A stretch of DNA of 64,000 nucleotides from Rhodamnia argentea (lineage: Eukaryota > Streptophyta > Magnoliopsida > Myrtales > Myrtaceae): assembly GCF_020921035.1 (NCBI RefSeq), contig NC_063156.1, positions 5,208,001 to 5,272,000 on the forward strand, in the 5' to 3' direction. The position numbers and the translations under genes are program-made. How positions within the stretch are numbered: the first letter of the stretch is position 1; the number at the start of each line of letters is the position of its first letter. The notes beneath the pieces are model-generated. The model was not told the origin of the DNA and ran no database searches. It saw only the letters and a program-made list of their open reading frames with translations. Positions 12,356 through 24,370 of this stretch are shown here, one piece after another.

Positions 12356-13474
12356 GATGCATTTGGTGCAGTTCTCTATAATAAGTCATATGGTATGTTT
12401 GCAAGGGCGGCTCCTTTTCTCTGTCCTCTAAGGATCAGATATTTCGAGGCTTTGGTTTTCTGGATGTTCAATAATTTCTTGCTCTCATTGCTAAAATGAT
12501 TCCTGCTCCTTGTATGGACTGACAGTGATCGTGGGTTTACGATTATTCGTTGCTGCTTTGTTTAACGACTGGAGGGTTGAACAAGACCCAAATCATATAT
12601 ATCTGTGTTGCTTCAACTTCGCGGCTCAATCCCAGAATTTGGTACTTATGTACGTTGTGCAAGTGATCAATTTTGTTGAAGAGAAGTGCGTCTGTTTGAC
12701 TATTAGCTTTGCTTTACGTTCTGCTGAAAAAGCAACTTTTTGTTCACGGGGAAACAAAGCGTAAGTTGTACGGTTTTCCCCGAGTAACTTGGGCAGAGCT
12801 ACATACATCCCCGGTTCTCGTTCTCGAAACAGAGTCCACTGAAATCACAACAAATGGGATTGGGCTCTTCTCCTTTATAGCTCCGTTTGCTATCTTGTTC
12901 CCTTTCTGCAATAAATTGGAGTTCATCAGTGTGTAACCCGAATGTCTGGAGGCATTTACATCTTGGGTTTCTCATTAGTGACCGGTTAGAGCTTCCAGAA
13001 AACAGAGCTCGCAATAGAAAGTCGGGAACAAATTTTGCTTGCATGTCGAGATTTAACGTAAGACTCCGATGCAAATGCTGCGGTTTTTTTGCCTTGTAAT
13101 TTATTATTATTTTTATTTCGCTTTGTCTTTTTTTCCCATGCCAGAGGCGGTGGCCTGCTGACAATAAAATCCGAGAACAAATAATTGAACAAAGGAAGAA
13201 GAAAAACTAAGAATCAGAGGATTAAAGTCCAACGACTAGATTCCAAACACATCTCCATCTCTCATTGTCTACGATTTTGTCACGCTAGTGCAAAATTTTT
13301 GATGGCAAGCACCAAAGACACAGAGGTCACCCCAGGCATGGATGGATTCTTCCTCCAAGCGAATCCTTTCCACTAATATAGTGAGCTCTCATTGGAAACC
13401 TGTTGTCATCTCCTCAAAATCCCTCATTTCTCACACCCTCCATCGAAAATTGATCTTTTCTCGGAATCTCGGAC
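12356..13474 (+). promoter_or_regulatory. LRR gene 3' end and UNC93-like promoter
   Basis: Non-coding 1.1 kb that should contain the LRR 3' UTR and the promoter/5' leader of the UNC93-like gene. Most of it, about 12640-13300, has a diverged second copy at 17873-19115 plus 20255-20290. Conserved landmarks are the AAGTGATCAATTT segment near 12660 and the ATGCTGCGGTTTTT segment near 13075. Confidence 0.6.
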
Positions 13475-14997
13475 ATGGGTTTCCCGGACAATCTTGATCA
13501 GGAATCGGCCACGCTGCCGAACAAATCCCTCTTCAGGTACAACTCCCCCCTGGTCCAAGTCAGCCTCATCGGTCTGGTCTGCTTCTGCTGCCCTGGCATG
13601 TACGGCGCCCTTGTCGGCATGGGTGGCGGCGGCCAGGTGGACCCCACCGCGGTGAACAACGCCAACACTGCCCTCTACACCACCTTCGCCGTCTTCGGCA
13701 TCCTGGGTGGCGGAATCTATAATGTCTTAGGCCCTCGCTTGACTCTGGCCTCTGGTTGTAGCACTTATGCTCTCTATGCAGGCTCTTTCTTGTACTACAA
13801 CCATTACCACCACCAGACCTTTGTCATCATTGCCGGCGCGATACTTGGCATCGGTGCTGGATTCTTGTGGGCCGGCGAAGGCGCCATCATGACCTCGTAC
13901 CCACCGCACGACCGAAAGGGCATTTACATCTCCCTGTTCTGGAGTATTTTCAGTATGGGGGGCGTCATTGGTGGGTTGATCCCGTTTGTCTTGAATTACA
14001 ACAGAAGTGAGGCTGGTTCCGTGAACGATGCAACCTATATCGGATTCATGTGTTTCATGGCTGTTGGAGCACTGCTTTCCCTTGCTATCTTGCCGCCAAG
14101 CAAGGTGATTCGTGACGATGGGACTAATTGCACTAAGGTGGAGTACTCGAGCGTTTCGACTGAGGCGACCGAGATTCTCAAGCTGTTCTTCAACTGGAAG
14201 ATGCTCTTGATTGCCCCGGCCGCCTGGGCTGGCAACTTCTTTTACAGCTACCAGTTTACTAATGTGAACGGGGCCTTGTTCAATTTGAGGACTAGAGGGC
14301 TGAACGGTGTGTTCTACTGGGTGGCCCAGATACTGGGGTCGATCGGGATCGGGTATGTGTTGGATTTCAGCCTTTCCAGCCGGAAGATGAGGGGTTACGT
14401 CGGGATTGCGATTGTCGCTTTGCTTGGGACTGCTGTTTGGGGGGGTGGCCTTGCTAATCAGCTGAAGTACTCTCGCCGCAACCTGCCCGAGAAATTGGAC
14501 TTCAAGGACTCCGGTGCCGACTACGCCGGTCCGTTTGTGTTGTATCTCAGCTATGGATTGCTGGACGCAATGTTCCAGACCTTGGTCTATTGGTTCATTG
14601 GATGTTTAGCTGATGATTCTGAAACTCTTAGCAGGTAGTGTCTGGAGTTTCTAAACTACGAGCAAGAAATTCTATTCTGGCATGTAGGCCTAGGAAATTT
14701 GGATTCTTTTTTATTAACACTGATGATTATAGGTCTAAAACTGAAACTGTTATCTGGTTTTCTATGTCCTGCAGGTACACCGGGTTCTACAAAGGAGTGC
14801 AGAGCGCAGGAGCGGCTGTCTCTTGGCAAATCGACACGCGCAAAGTCCCGTTCCTCTCGGAGCTTATCGTCAGCTGGTCGCTCATGACGGTGGGCTATCC
14901 ATTGTTACTGGTTCTCGTTAAGTTGGCCGTGAAGGACGATGAGGATGGTGAAGAGGGAGCTGAAAAGCAAGTCGTTGCTTCGTCTTTTGCTCATTAG
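13475..14997 (+). CDS. UNC93-like major facilitator protein (2 exons, 460 aa)
   Basis: Exons 13475-14634 and 14775-14997. The junction splits an Arg codon (AG|G), and intron 1 runs from GTAGTG to CTGCAG. The product is 460 aa, as in Arabidopsis UNC93-like protein 1 (At1g18000, about 459 aa). The sequence is strongly hydrophobic with about 11-12 membrane segments. It opens with SPLVQVSLIGLVCFCCPGMY and shows the family loop MTSYPPHDRKGIYISLFW between segments, plus a charged C-terminal tail (KDDEDGEEGAEK). It is presumably a membrane transporter or a channel regulator, and the substrate is unknown. The start is the first ATG of the frame and fits family length. Third-codon positions are GC-rich compared with the flanks. 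No break seen. Confidence 0.94.
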
Positions 14998-15094
14998 GTG
15001 ATCATCCAAAGCCTCGTCTAATCTTTCTTATGAAGCTCCTCTGTTGATGGGGTCGGGCTTAGCAAGACAACAACCTGAAAATGGATAAATCCTT

Positions 15095-15300
15095 GTTTAG
15101 GGTTAATAACAAAAAAAATAAAATTCTGAATTGGTACGCCCGTGTCACGTTTATCCAAAAATTGATCTTTGTATTATAGAAAATTTCAAATTAGTAAATT
15201 CGTGGCAAATCTACCATAGTATTAGAGCAAAATTGGGGTGAAATTAGCGATATTAGTAGATTTTGCAAATGTAAGGGAGCTCTTGGGGGCAAAATAGCAG
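15095..15300. repeat. Remnant related to the 40.9-kb MITE
   Basis: Just after the UNC93-like gene, GGTTAATAACAAAAAAAA followed by GGTACGCCCGTG and TTTATCC matches the end module of the element at 40884-41342. I could not find the opposite end, so this is a partial or diverged copy. Confidence 0.4.
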
Positions 15301-15721
15301 ATTTCCCATTTTCCACGTTGCCGCACGTCGATCATTCAAGTTGTTTGGCCCTTGTGTATCCCTATTAGCAATTTCAAAGGATTTTGGGCGAATGTTGTCA
15401 TGGGTGTACTGGTATAGAATTTTCTGTGATAGAAAAATTAGTTGAGATTCATGTGGTTATTAGTGATATTTAAGATATCTTCAAGAGATATTTACGATGT
15501 TTTCTCTAATAATGGCATGGATGTACTAATTCGAGATTTTCTGTGATACGAAAATTAGTTTATGATCAATGGTGCACGAGTTACTAGTGGATTTGTAATC
15601 TTTGGCACCCGACACAGCAAATTGCAAATGACCGGTATATTGCTACCTTTCTAGTGTTTCAATTGTGCAATTAAAGTCATGTACCATTGAAAATCTCTTT
15701 CCCCCTAAAGAGCTGTGAAAA

Positions 15722-17790
15722 ACCGGTGTGGCTCAGAATGGAGTAAAATGAAGAGATTAAAAAAAAAAAAAGGAGACGACCTTGTCTGAGCTAAATCTGG
15801 AGCTTCCAATGTACACTTGGGGTCGGGCGGACATTGCTCGAGACATTGGCCAGCATCCCACGACCGTCGGCAAGCTAGATCTGGAAAAATGCAAAATAGA
15901 GGCCTCGGTATCGCAAGCTAGATTTGGAACTACATCTAGAGCATGGCATTGCCCCACCCTCGGCTGGCCGAGGGACAATCGATGAGCTAAATCTAGGAAA
16001 AATGAAAAAGAAGACCTCGACAAGGCGAGCTAGATCTAGAGCTACACTTGGGGCTTGGCGTCGGCTAGGTAGTTAAGGAAAAAAGGAAGACTGGTGACGG
16101 CGTTGCCATTAGGAGCTACATCTAGAGCCCGGCGTTGCTCAACCCCTCGATTGGCGTCGCGTGAATGCTGGCAAGCTAGATCCGCAAAAAAAGGAGAACA
16201 TAGACCTCGACAAGGCGAGCTGAGCTAACTCTGGAGCCTGGCGTCGCGCGACCATCGGCTGGTGTCTCGTCTCTCTACCTCTTCCGTGAATTTCCAATCA
16301 AAATTCTGAGACAGAACTCAACATGGGTAAAACAGGATTATTACCATTATCTCTGTGTCTGGTCCTCCTCTTGTTTGCTTGGGCTAACAGTATAGTCGTT
16401 ATGCATTCAGTGCGAAAAGGATCAGGTTCTCAATAATACTCTTTGGCTTCTTTCAATTGTTGACAACTGCATTGTTCGGGGTAGAAAGCTTGACTCGCGT
16501 TACTGCTACAGACCATCACTTACTGTCTCTTCAGGATCGCGTGATGTGGGGGAAAGGTCGTATTCGGATGCATAATTTTTGAAAAGTCGCCAATTAGCGG
16601 GAGTTGGAAGTAGAGATTCCACTTTGTAGTTATGCTTCGGACCAATCGGGACAACCGTGGCATGTACCGTGAATTGAGATAAGAGTTTCTAATTCGGCAA
16701 ACAGTTCCAGGAAGCGCTGAGGAATTGTGTGCCTCTCCTGTTTTCTCAATCCGAAGTCTTCTCATGATTGGCCAGTGTAAACTGTCAAAGGACGAAATCT
16801 CTTGCTGCTTCTCCGTCGACATGCCAAAATCGTATTTTTACAACTAAAGACCGACTGGAAAACATTCAGAAAGAACAGGCTTTCACTTTCAGGGACCAAG
16901 TTTTCAAGCACATCACGGAGAAGACCGCGCAGCTTTTTCTGCCACTCTGAGAAGAAAGCGAAGCTGCGAAAGGAGATCAACTGTGCTCATCAGTATGACA
17001 TTCTTGAACTCAACGTCACTTTGACGTCAGCTTTCCACAGATCGTGAAGAGCCTTAACGGGAGACAGGAAGGACGAATTAGAGGAAGTGCCCTGTGCACC
17101 AGACGAGCGCTGCGAGTCTGAGTAGGTCTCCCTAGATCCATACACGAGTTACCCCGTAGAGATACCAGAAAACAGAGTTTGCAATAGGAATCATCAGAGT
17201 TCACGCCCAATGGAGATTAAAGAAGTTGCTTGTTTGTCGAGATTATCTAAACAAATAAGTTTTCCTATGGCAAAAATCTACAATTGTAACGTAACGTGCC
17301 CAAAAAACCCAGAGAACAACCAAGGCAGCGGTTAGCGCCTCCTCAGGACCCGCGACATTTCTTCCAACACAAATGAAATACATCGAACCGGCTCTATACA
17401 TACATCACAATCAAGTGCAATCCAAAAAGCATGTTATCTAAGATAGGAGCTCGATGATCGCCCGACATGAGACTGAGAAGACAATCAGAAGCAGCATTTA
17501 CTCCTTATAAATCTACAATAATGGGAGAATGAAGTCAATTTACAGATGAAGATGCTAGAAATACCACTCTCAGAAGTTAGTAGTCTAGGCTTAAATCCTT
17601 AAAAGGAGATTGGTAGTGGGATCACAGTTTGCTGGTTCTTCCATAGATCTGTTCTTTGGTTCCAGACAGTAGACAGATACTAACTTAAGCACTAGTTGAA
17701 ACCATCAAGAGACTACCCTTGGTAGGACCTTGCAGCAGTATAAACCATGGCAGAGTCATCAAAGCATTAAAGCACAGAGAAATCCTTACC
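15722..17790. repeat. Segmental duplication, copy A
   Basis: Matches 21330-24370 in the same order, with interruptions. The first part (15780-16270) consists of many short variants of GCTAGATCTGGAGCTACA and TTGGGGCTTGGCGTCGG motifs. Then come a match to the GGAAAGGTC-TATTCGGATGCA segment (16550 versus 22917) and a closely similar 200-bp tail (17581-17790 versus 24168-24370). Open frames inside (for example 16762-16980 minus, DVLENLVPES) have counterparts in copy B but no recognised domain. Probably duplicated non-coding or decayed gene DNA. Confidence 0.7.
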
Positions 17791-17872
17791 TGGGTTGGAC
17801 GACACCCATATCATAAACTACCCTCGGTTCACGATTGTTCATTGGTTCAAGATCATGGATCGATCCTGGAAT

Positions 17873-19115
17873 TTGTTACGTATGGAGGTTTGCAAGTGAT
17901 CAATTTCACTAAGGAGTGCGTCTGTTTGACTACTAGCTTCCATTTCCATTGTCCTGCTGGAAGAAGCAACTGCTTTATTCCCGGTGAAACAACGCATAAA
18001 CCGGACAGTTTTCCCGAGGACCTGGGCCGAGCTACATACGTTCCATGTTCTCGTGTTTCTAACAGTCCACTGATATCACAAAGAGCCAACAGCTTGGATT
18101 TGGCTGTCTGCCTCACTTGGAAAATTACCCAAAAAGTCATAAATCTGTTGCACTTATTATCAATCAAATCCTAAACCTTTTAATTATGTCAGCTGAGTCC
18201 TAAATATCTTCCAGTTTTGCCAATCGAGACTATCCAACCTATTTAGTCGGAAATGGCCGACGTCGACACCGGCTGTCATATGTGGCATAATTTGGTCTTG
18301 AAGTGGATAATTTTTAATAATATTTTAATATTTTTCCAAATTTTTTGTTAACTTTTCTTAATGTGGTTAGTGATGCCCTTTCTCGCGAGCGGTGAGGGCC
18401 CAACAACATTAGCTAGCTGCATTAAGAAAAGAAAAAAAAAGATAAAGAAAAGAAAATTAAAAGAAATTTAAAATATTATTAAAATCATCCTCATTAGCGG
18501 CGGTCATGTCACGTCAAACGCCCGGCGTTTACGTTAGAGATTTCCGGCCAACATTTATCGGATGGATTCAATTGGCAAAATCTGAATATGTTTAGGACTC
18601 AATTGACAAAACTAAAAGGTTTAGGACTAAATTGACAAAACTGCAACAGATTTAGATCTTTTGGAACAATTTCCTGCCGGTTTTCTTCAGCTGTCTTGAT
18701 CCTTTTCTGCAATTTCAAGGCAAATTGGAGTTATCAGTCTCAACACAAAACCGGGCTCCGTAGATCCAAGCATTAGTTGCCGGTTAGAGATTCCAGAAAA
18801 GCACAGCACGCAAGACAACGTAAAAAACAAGTTGTTTGCGTGTCAAGATTTGTCTCAATTAATAAGTTTTACAGTGGCAAAAAATTAAAAAAAAATTTAC
18901 CGCGTAAAATTCGATGCGAATGCTGCGGTTTTTCCACCTTGTAAAATTTATTTATTTTGTTTTTTTGTTTTTTTTACTTTGTTTTTTCTTCCCATACCAG
19001 AGCCAATGGCCGGCTGACAATAATATCCGAGATCAAATAGTTGAATAAAAAAATGAAGGGAAACTAATAATCCCAAGATTAAAGAAAGCCCAACACCTAG
19101 ATTCCAAACGCATGT
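17873..19115. repeat. Second copy of the LRR 3' flank / UNC93 promoter, interrupted
   Basis: Sequence from 17873 resembles 12640 onward, sharing AAGTGATCAATTT and GTGCGTCTGTTTGACTA. After an insertion (18119-18674) the match resumes at about 18700 against 12897-13240, sharing the ATGCTGCGGTTTTT segment and CCGGCTGACAATAA against CCTGCTGACAATAA. It resumes again after a second insertion at 20255-20290, matching 13258-13290 (CTCATTGTCTACGATTTTGTC). No UNC93 coding sequence follows, so the promoter was copied without the gene, or the gene was lost. Confidence 0.75.
18119..18674. mobile_element. Small TIR element, family 1 copy 1
   Basis: The ends are inverted repeats of about 32 bp: GGAAAATTACCCAAAAAG...AAATCTGTTGCA, and the reverse of TGCAACAGATTTAG...AATTTCC. 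It is absent from the homologous site near 12880, so it inserted after the duplication. The interior is non-coding and carries the family signature: a GGAAATGGCCGACGTC segment and a TTTTTAATAATATTTT run. Confidence 0.65.
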
Positions 19116-20250
19116 CCAACCGAAAAATTACCAAAAAAATTCTAAATTTATTGTAATTATATCAATTCCGTCATGAACATTTTTTCTTTGCCAATTCGGT
19201 TTTACACATTTTGTACTTGTGTTAATTTAGTCCATCTAATCAATTTTGACCGGAAATCGTTGATGTGGACTGGCAACCCTACATGGCACGGCATGCGCTG
19301 ATGTGAATAATTTTTAATAATACTTTATCATTTGTCCGAATCTTTATCTATTTGTTGTTTCTATTTCCTTTTTTCCATTCGTTTTCTTTTTGCTTTTTGT
19401 TTTCCCTTCTTCCTCTACAGTCTCCGGCCTCATCGATGGTCAGCGAGTCTCGCCCTCACTAGATCTAATGAAAGCCGACGTGGGGCGAGGTTCTCCCTAG
19501 CCAGAATTTGGCGAGAGTTGATCTTGCCAGCCACAAAAAACTTTTCTACAGTTTAAGCTTATAGTTCTGAAAAGGAGATTTTCAATTTCCCATCGAATTC
19601 AATTGTGGAAAAAATGGAGTGAAAGAAACCTTATAGAAAAAGCTTGCCTTGCAGGGGCGAGGTCATCGCCAACTTTAGCCACTGGCAAGACAATGTCTCT
19701 ACTAGAGCGGAAGATGAGAGGACGTGGGGTTGCAAGTAAAGGCGGCATTTGTATCGCTTAAGGTGCATCGAGAATGGCCGAGCAAAAACTTGCGAGATCA
19801 AAGCTGCAAAAAGCGAAGGTTGCGGATCTAACGAGGGTGACCCTCGACCAACATCGGCATGGTCGATCCTTGTCGGATAGTGGCGAGGTTACCTTGCCAG
19901 CCTCGGGTGACCTCTCCTATGCGAGGCAAGCCTCGCTGGGCTGGCGACCTCAATGAGATTGTCCCTCGCTAGCCCTTGTTGGTGGCCGGTCTCCAGCCAT
20001 CAACGAGGTTGGCAATTGTAGAACAAGAAAGGAAGAAAAAAGAAACGAAAATATAATTAAAATTATCCACGTCAGCATCGATCATAACACGTAGGACGAC
20101 CGGTATCCATGACGGTGTTTCCAACCAATATTGATCGATGGATTTAATTGGCACAAATGTAAAAATTTAGCTCTCAATTGGCCAATACAAAATTTATAAC
20201 TGAATTGATATATTACTCAAGATTTAATTTTTTTTTTTATAATTCTCCCA
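19116..20250. mobile_element. Small TIR element, family 1 copy 2
   Basis: The left end GAAAAATTACCAAAAAAATT and the inverted right end GAATTATAAAAAAAAAAATT pair over about 45 bp and end in ATATCAATTC on both sides. CATGTC occurs on each side (19112-19117 and 20250-20255), a possible 6-bp target duplication. The homologous sequence at 13240-13260 lacks the element and so is the empty site. The interior is GC-richer (19430-20010, GAGGTTGCC-type motifs) and non-coding. Confidence 0.65.
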
Positions 20251-20418
20251 TGTCATGCTCTCATTGTCTACGATTTTGTCAGGCTACTTGAAAACAAAAC
20301 AACTTCTAAGGGAAAAAAGAAAGTACGTTTCCTCCTGATCTTTTTTCAATTTTGTATAAAAAAATAAAAAAAAGTTACCAAAATAGGTTAAGAAAAAATA
20401 TATTTACTGTTGTAGGTG

Positions 20419-21096
20419 TCGCTTGGCATTCAAAATGCCGAGCAAGTATATATTTTTATAATCATTTTTTAAATTTCTTTTTCTTGTTTTCTTTGTAATC
20501 ATTTTTTTATTATTCAATTTGTTCTCTGGAATGGATAAAATATTAATGAATTTTGTATATAATACCATGTTCTGTAATATTCACGCGAATCAACAATAGA
20601 TGAAACACTTATATATCGAGAATTTATCTGTAGATGATGTTCTAAAAACTCAAATAGCAAAAAAGTAGAGATCAGCACGGGATGAATGCTGTCGACGCCG
20701 CTTCGCCTCCCAACTCACTACGTCGGCTCCGCCTCCCACCTCCAGCCGGCATTCATCGACGCCGGCAAATAACTCAAGTCGTGCATCACGATAGGATGAC
20801 GCACCTCGACTCCGAGGAAGGCGAACGAATGAGCGAGGCGACGGGGAACTCGAGTCGTGCATGATGATACGATGACGCGCCTCGACTCCGAGGAAAGCGA
20901 GCGAACAAGCGAGAATATTACAGAACAGGGTATTGCATACAAATTTCATTAATGTCTTGTCCATTCCAGAAAACAAATTGAATAATAAAAAAATGATTGA
21001 AACAAGAAAAAGAAATTAAAAAAATGATTAAAGGAAAATAATAAAAAAAGTTGAAAAAAAAAATACACTTGCTCGGCACTCAAAGTGACGGAGCGA
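20419..21096. mobile_element. Fold-back element with arms of about 180 bp
   Basis: 20419-20590 and 20910-21096 are long inverted repeats of each other. Outer ends are TCGCT...GCCGAGCAAGT and its reverse complement. Inside, matching blocks include TTATTATTCAATTTGTT, CTGGAATGGA and TGTTCTGTAATATTC. The loop (20591-20909) is GC-rich and contains two tandem copies of a 76-bp unit (20771-20846, then 20847 to about 20912, key block CTCGACTCCGAGGAA). No transposase. A clear target duplication was not found. Confidence 0.7.
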
Positions 21097-21329
21097 TCCA
21101 TTATTTTGTAGCTATGATCTGCCTGCTTGCATGCTTTAATATGGTCTTTCTCTCAATATGCTTAGGAACTTTATGAGCAACTAATTCCAATGTCGGGTGT
21201 GTTTGGGGGAGTTTTGAGACACTGACTTCGTATTTCCCCAAAGTTTTTTTTTACTCAAAGGTGTATTTGTTCAAAGCAAATAGTTTTTGGATGATCAACT
21301 TATGGTACATTTTTGTAAAAGCAACTTTA

Positions 21330-24300
21330 AAACGGAGTGAAATGAAGGGAGGGAAAAAGCCCTTGGCTTTGAGCTAAATCTGGAGCTACCAAAGGAGACA
21401 TGGCGTCGGCGGATATCGATTGAGACATTAGCCAGCACCCCATGGCGGTCGGCTGGTGTCTTGCGAGGCCTTGGCTGCGTGACCGCTGAGGAGCTAAATC
21501 TTAAATAAAAACTAAAAACGAAAAACAATGACCTTGGCAGCCGGAGCTAGATCTGGAGCTACATTTGGAGCTTGGCACTGGCCGGCGACGTGCGACTGTC
21601 GGCCAGATGGTTATGGAAAAAAGGAAAATGGAGACCTCGGCAAGGCAAGCTACGTTGGGAGCTACATCTAGAGCCCAACGTCGCTTGAAACCTCGGCCGG
21701 CGTTGCTCAACTCCTCAGCTCGCATCGCGCGATCGGTTGGCGAGCTCGATTTGCTAAAAGAGGAAAAGTAGACCTCCACAAAGTGAGCTAAGTTACATCT
21801 GGAGCCTGGCGTCGTGCGAGCCTCAGCTGGCGTCTCTCAACCTCTTTCGCGAATTTCCAGTCAAAATTACGAGACATAACGCGACATGGGTAAAACATGA
21901 TTATCGGTATATTATTGAAGACGAGATCGGAAAGAACCTCTAAAGTAGCAATTCCAGAACGTCAAAAGTCAAAGTTGGTCCCGAGTTGCTTTATGCTTTC
22001 ACCATTGCAATACTTTGAAAGCTTTTGGGACAATGTGATCAATACCTTCATTTTAGCACAAGAGCCTTTAAAGTCTCAAAAGACTTTTGAAATGCTTTCA
22101 AAGATGCACCCCGGCTTTTCCTTTTAGCTTTCTAGAGATCTGAGCTAAGACAAATTGAAAAAAAAAAGGAAAAACTTCAGGAAGCTGCTTCCAAAATTAT
22201 AAAAAAAATCCTAAACTTTTTACATTTTTACCGATTAAGTCACGAACCTTTTAAGTTTGCCAATTTAATTCTAAACTTATTTACCTTTTGTTGATTCGGT
22301 CATATTGCCCGGAAATCACTAACATAGATGCTAGCCGTCCTATGTGGCACCGATGATGCTTACGTGAACAATTTTCAATAATTTGTTTATTTATTTTTTT
22401 CTTTTTCTATTTTTCCTTTTTCTCCATTTTCTTTTTTTTCGTTTCCTTTTTTTTTCCCCTCCTCCGGCTTTAGGAGAGGGCCGTCCTTGCCTGAGGCCGA
22501 CGGAGGGAAAAAAGGAGAAGAAAAGGAAACAAAAGAAAGAAAGAAAAAGGAAAAAGAAAAATAAGGAAAGGAAAAATAAATTAAAATATTTAAAAATAAA
22601 AAATTGTCCTTAGGTCAATAAAACTGAATTGGTAAAAGGTGAAAAAAATTTAAGACTTTTTTGATAATTTTCTCGCTTCTCGTCCTAGCCGACAAATTTT
22701 CTGGAGTAGATTGGATCCTCATGTCGGGAAGTACCTTGGCTTATAGCAAAGGGTAACATTATCCTCTCGTTGTTTGTTTGGGCTAAAAATATATTGTTTG
22801 TTCGTTCAGGACAGAGAGCTCTTATCAGTCATAATATAAACGCATCTCAACATGTCCTATCGCGTTATTGCCGTAGAACATCAAGTCACCGTCTCTTCAG
22901 GATCGACGCAATGTGGTGGAAAGGTCATATTCGGATGCAAAATTTCCTAGGAGTCGCTGATCAGCAGGAACTGGAAGTAGAGGCTTTAGTGAAACCGGCA
23001 TTTGACTCTGCTCGTTTCCGAGAATCAGAAGCTAGCAAAGGATATTTGGTATTCATTTGTATGCTGAACACAAACCGTGAACCGCCTCGTATTTTGCACA
23101 TGAATCTCCACTTCCCACATGAAAATGCAGAAATTGTACTTCGTAGTTAATTCTTCAGACCGATCGGGACAACAGTGACATGTATCATGAAATGTCTTCG
23201 AGTTTCAAATTATGCAAACAGTTCTAGGAAGCACTGAGAAGTGGTGTGCCCCTCCTGTTTTCTCAAATCCGGACTTCTCTCATGATAGGCCGGTGTAAAC
23301 TGTCTAAGAAAAGGGAAATCTCTTGCTGCTTTTTCTTTGATATTATAACAGAAGCGAAAAATCACCAAAGTCGTATTTTTACATCCAAAGACTGACTGAG
23401 AAATATTCTTAAGGAACAGACTTTCAGGGACCATGTTTTCAAGCACATCATGAAATAAACACGCAGCTTTTCGGCCCCCATGAGAAGAAAGCAAAGCTGC
23501 GAAAGGAGATCAACTGTGCTCATCTGTACAATATTCTTGAACTTGCCATCGCCTCGAAGTCAACTTTCAACAGATTATGAAGAGCCTTAACAGGAGATAG
23601 GAAGGACGAATTAGAGGAAGTGCCCTGTTCACCAGACAATAGTAATGTGAGTCTGAGTAGGTGTCTCCCTAGATCCATACATTAGTTACACCGTAGAGAT
23701 TCCAGAAAACAGATATTGCAACAGGAAGTCAAACGATGCATCATCATAATTCACCTCAAGATTATCTCAATCAATAAATCTTCAATGGAGATTAAAGAAG
23801 TTGCTTGCTTGTCAAGATTATCTCAATCAATAAATTTTCCTATGGCAAAAATATACATTTGCAATGTAAAATGCCCAAACAACCCGGACACTATTACGGC
23901 AGCGGTTAGTGCCTCCTCATGACCTGCAACATTTCTTCCAACACAGATGAAATCCATCGAACCAGCTCTACACATATCACAACCAAGTGCAACCCATAAT
24001 TTAAGAAAAGCATGTCATCTAAGATAGGAACTCGATGATCACCTGACATGAGACTGAGAAGACATTCAGGAGCAGAATTTACTCCTTACAAATCTACAAG
24101 AAGGGGAGAATAAAGTCAAGTTATACATGAGGATGCTAGAAATACCACTCTCAGACGTTAGTAGTCTAGGCTTGAATCCTTAAAAGGAGATTGGGAGTGT
24201 GATCACAGTTCGCTGGTTCTTCCATAGATCTATTTTCCGGTTCCAGACCGTAGACAGATACTAACTTGAGCACAAGTAGAAACCATCAAGAGACTACCCT

Positions 24301-24370
24301 TGGTAGGGCTTTGCAGCAGTATAAATCATGGCAAAGTCATCAAAGCATTAAAACATAGAGAAGTCCTTAG
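21330..24370. repeat. Segmental duplication, copy B
   Basis: Counterpart of 15722-17790, and longer because of a TIR element (22190-22672) and other inserts. It shares the GATCTGGAGCTACA repeat field (21370-21800) and TATTCGGATGCA (22930). It also shares CCAGAAAACAGA...TTGCAA, the AAAGAAGTTGCTTG region (23800) and the tail 24168-24370. Copy B has a private short duplication: AAGATTATCTCAATCAATAA occurs at 23758 and again at about 23814. The unspliced minus frame 23210-23494 has no recognised domain. Confidence 0.7.
22190..22672. mobile_element. Small TIR element, family 1 copy 3
   Basis: The left end CAAAATTATAAAAAAAATCC and the inverted right end GAAAATTATCAAAAAAGTC resemble the other family copies. 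The interior has the GGAAATCACTAACATAGATG signature, a T-rich arm (22383-22460) and an A-rich arm (22505-22605). It lies inside copy B and is absent at the matching place in copy A. Confidence 0.55.

Noticed and set aside
22383-22613. Phe-rich/Lys-rich 76-codon frame
   Set aside because: Translation of the T-rich and A-rich arms of a TIR element.
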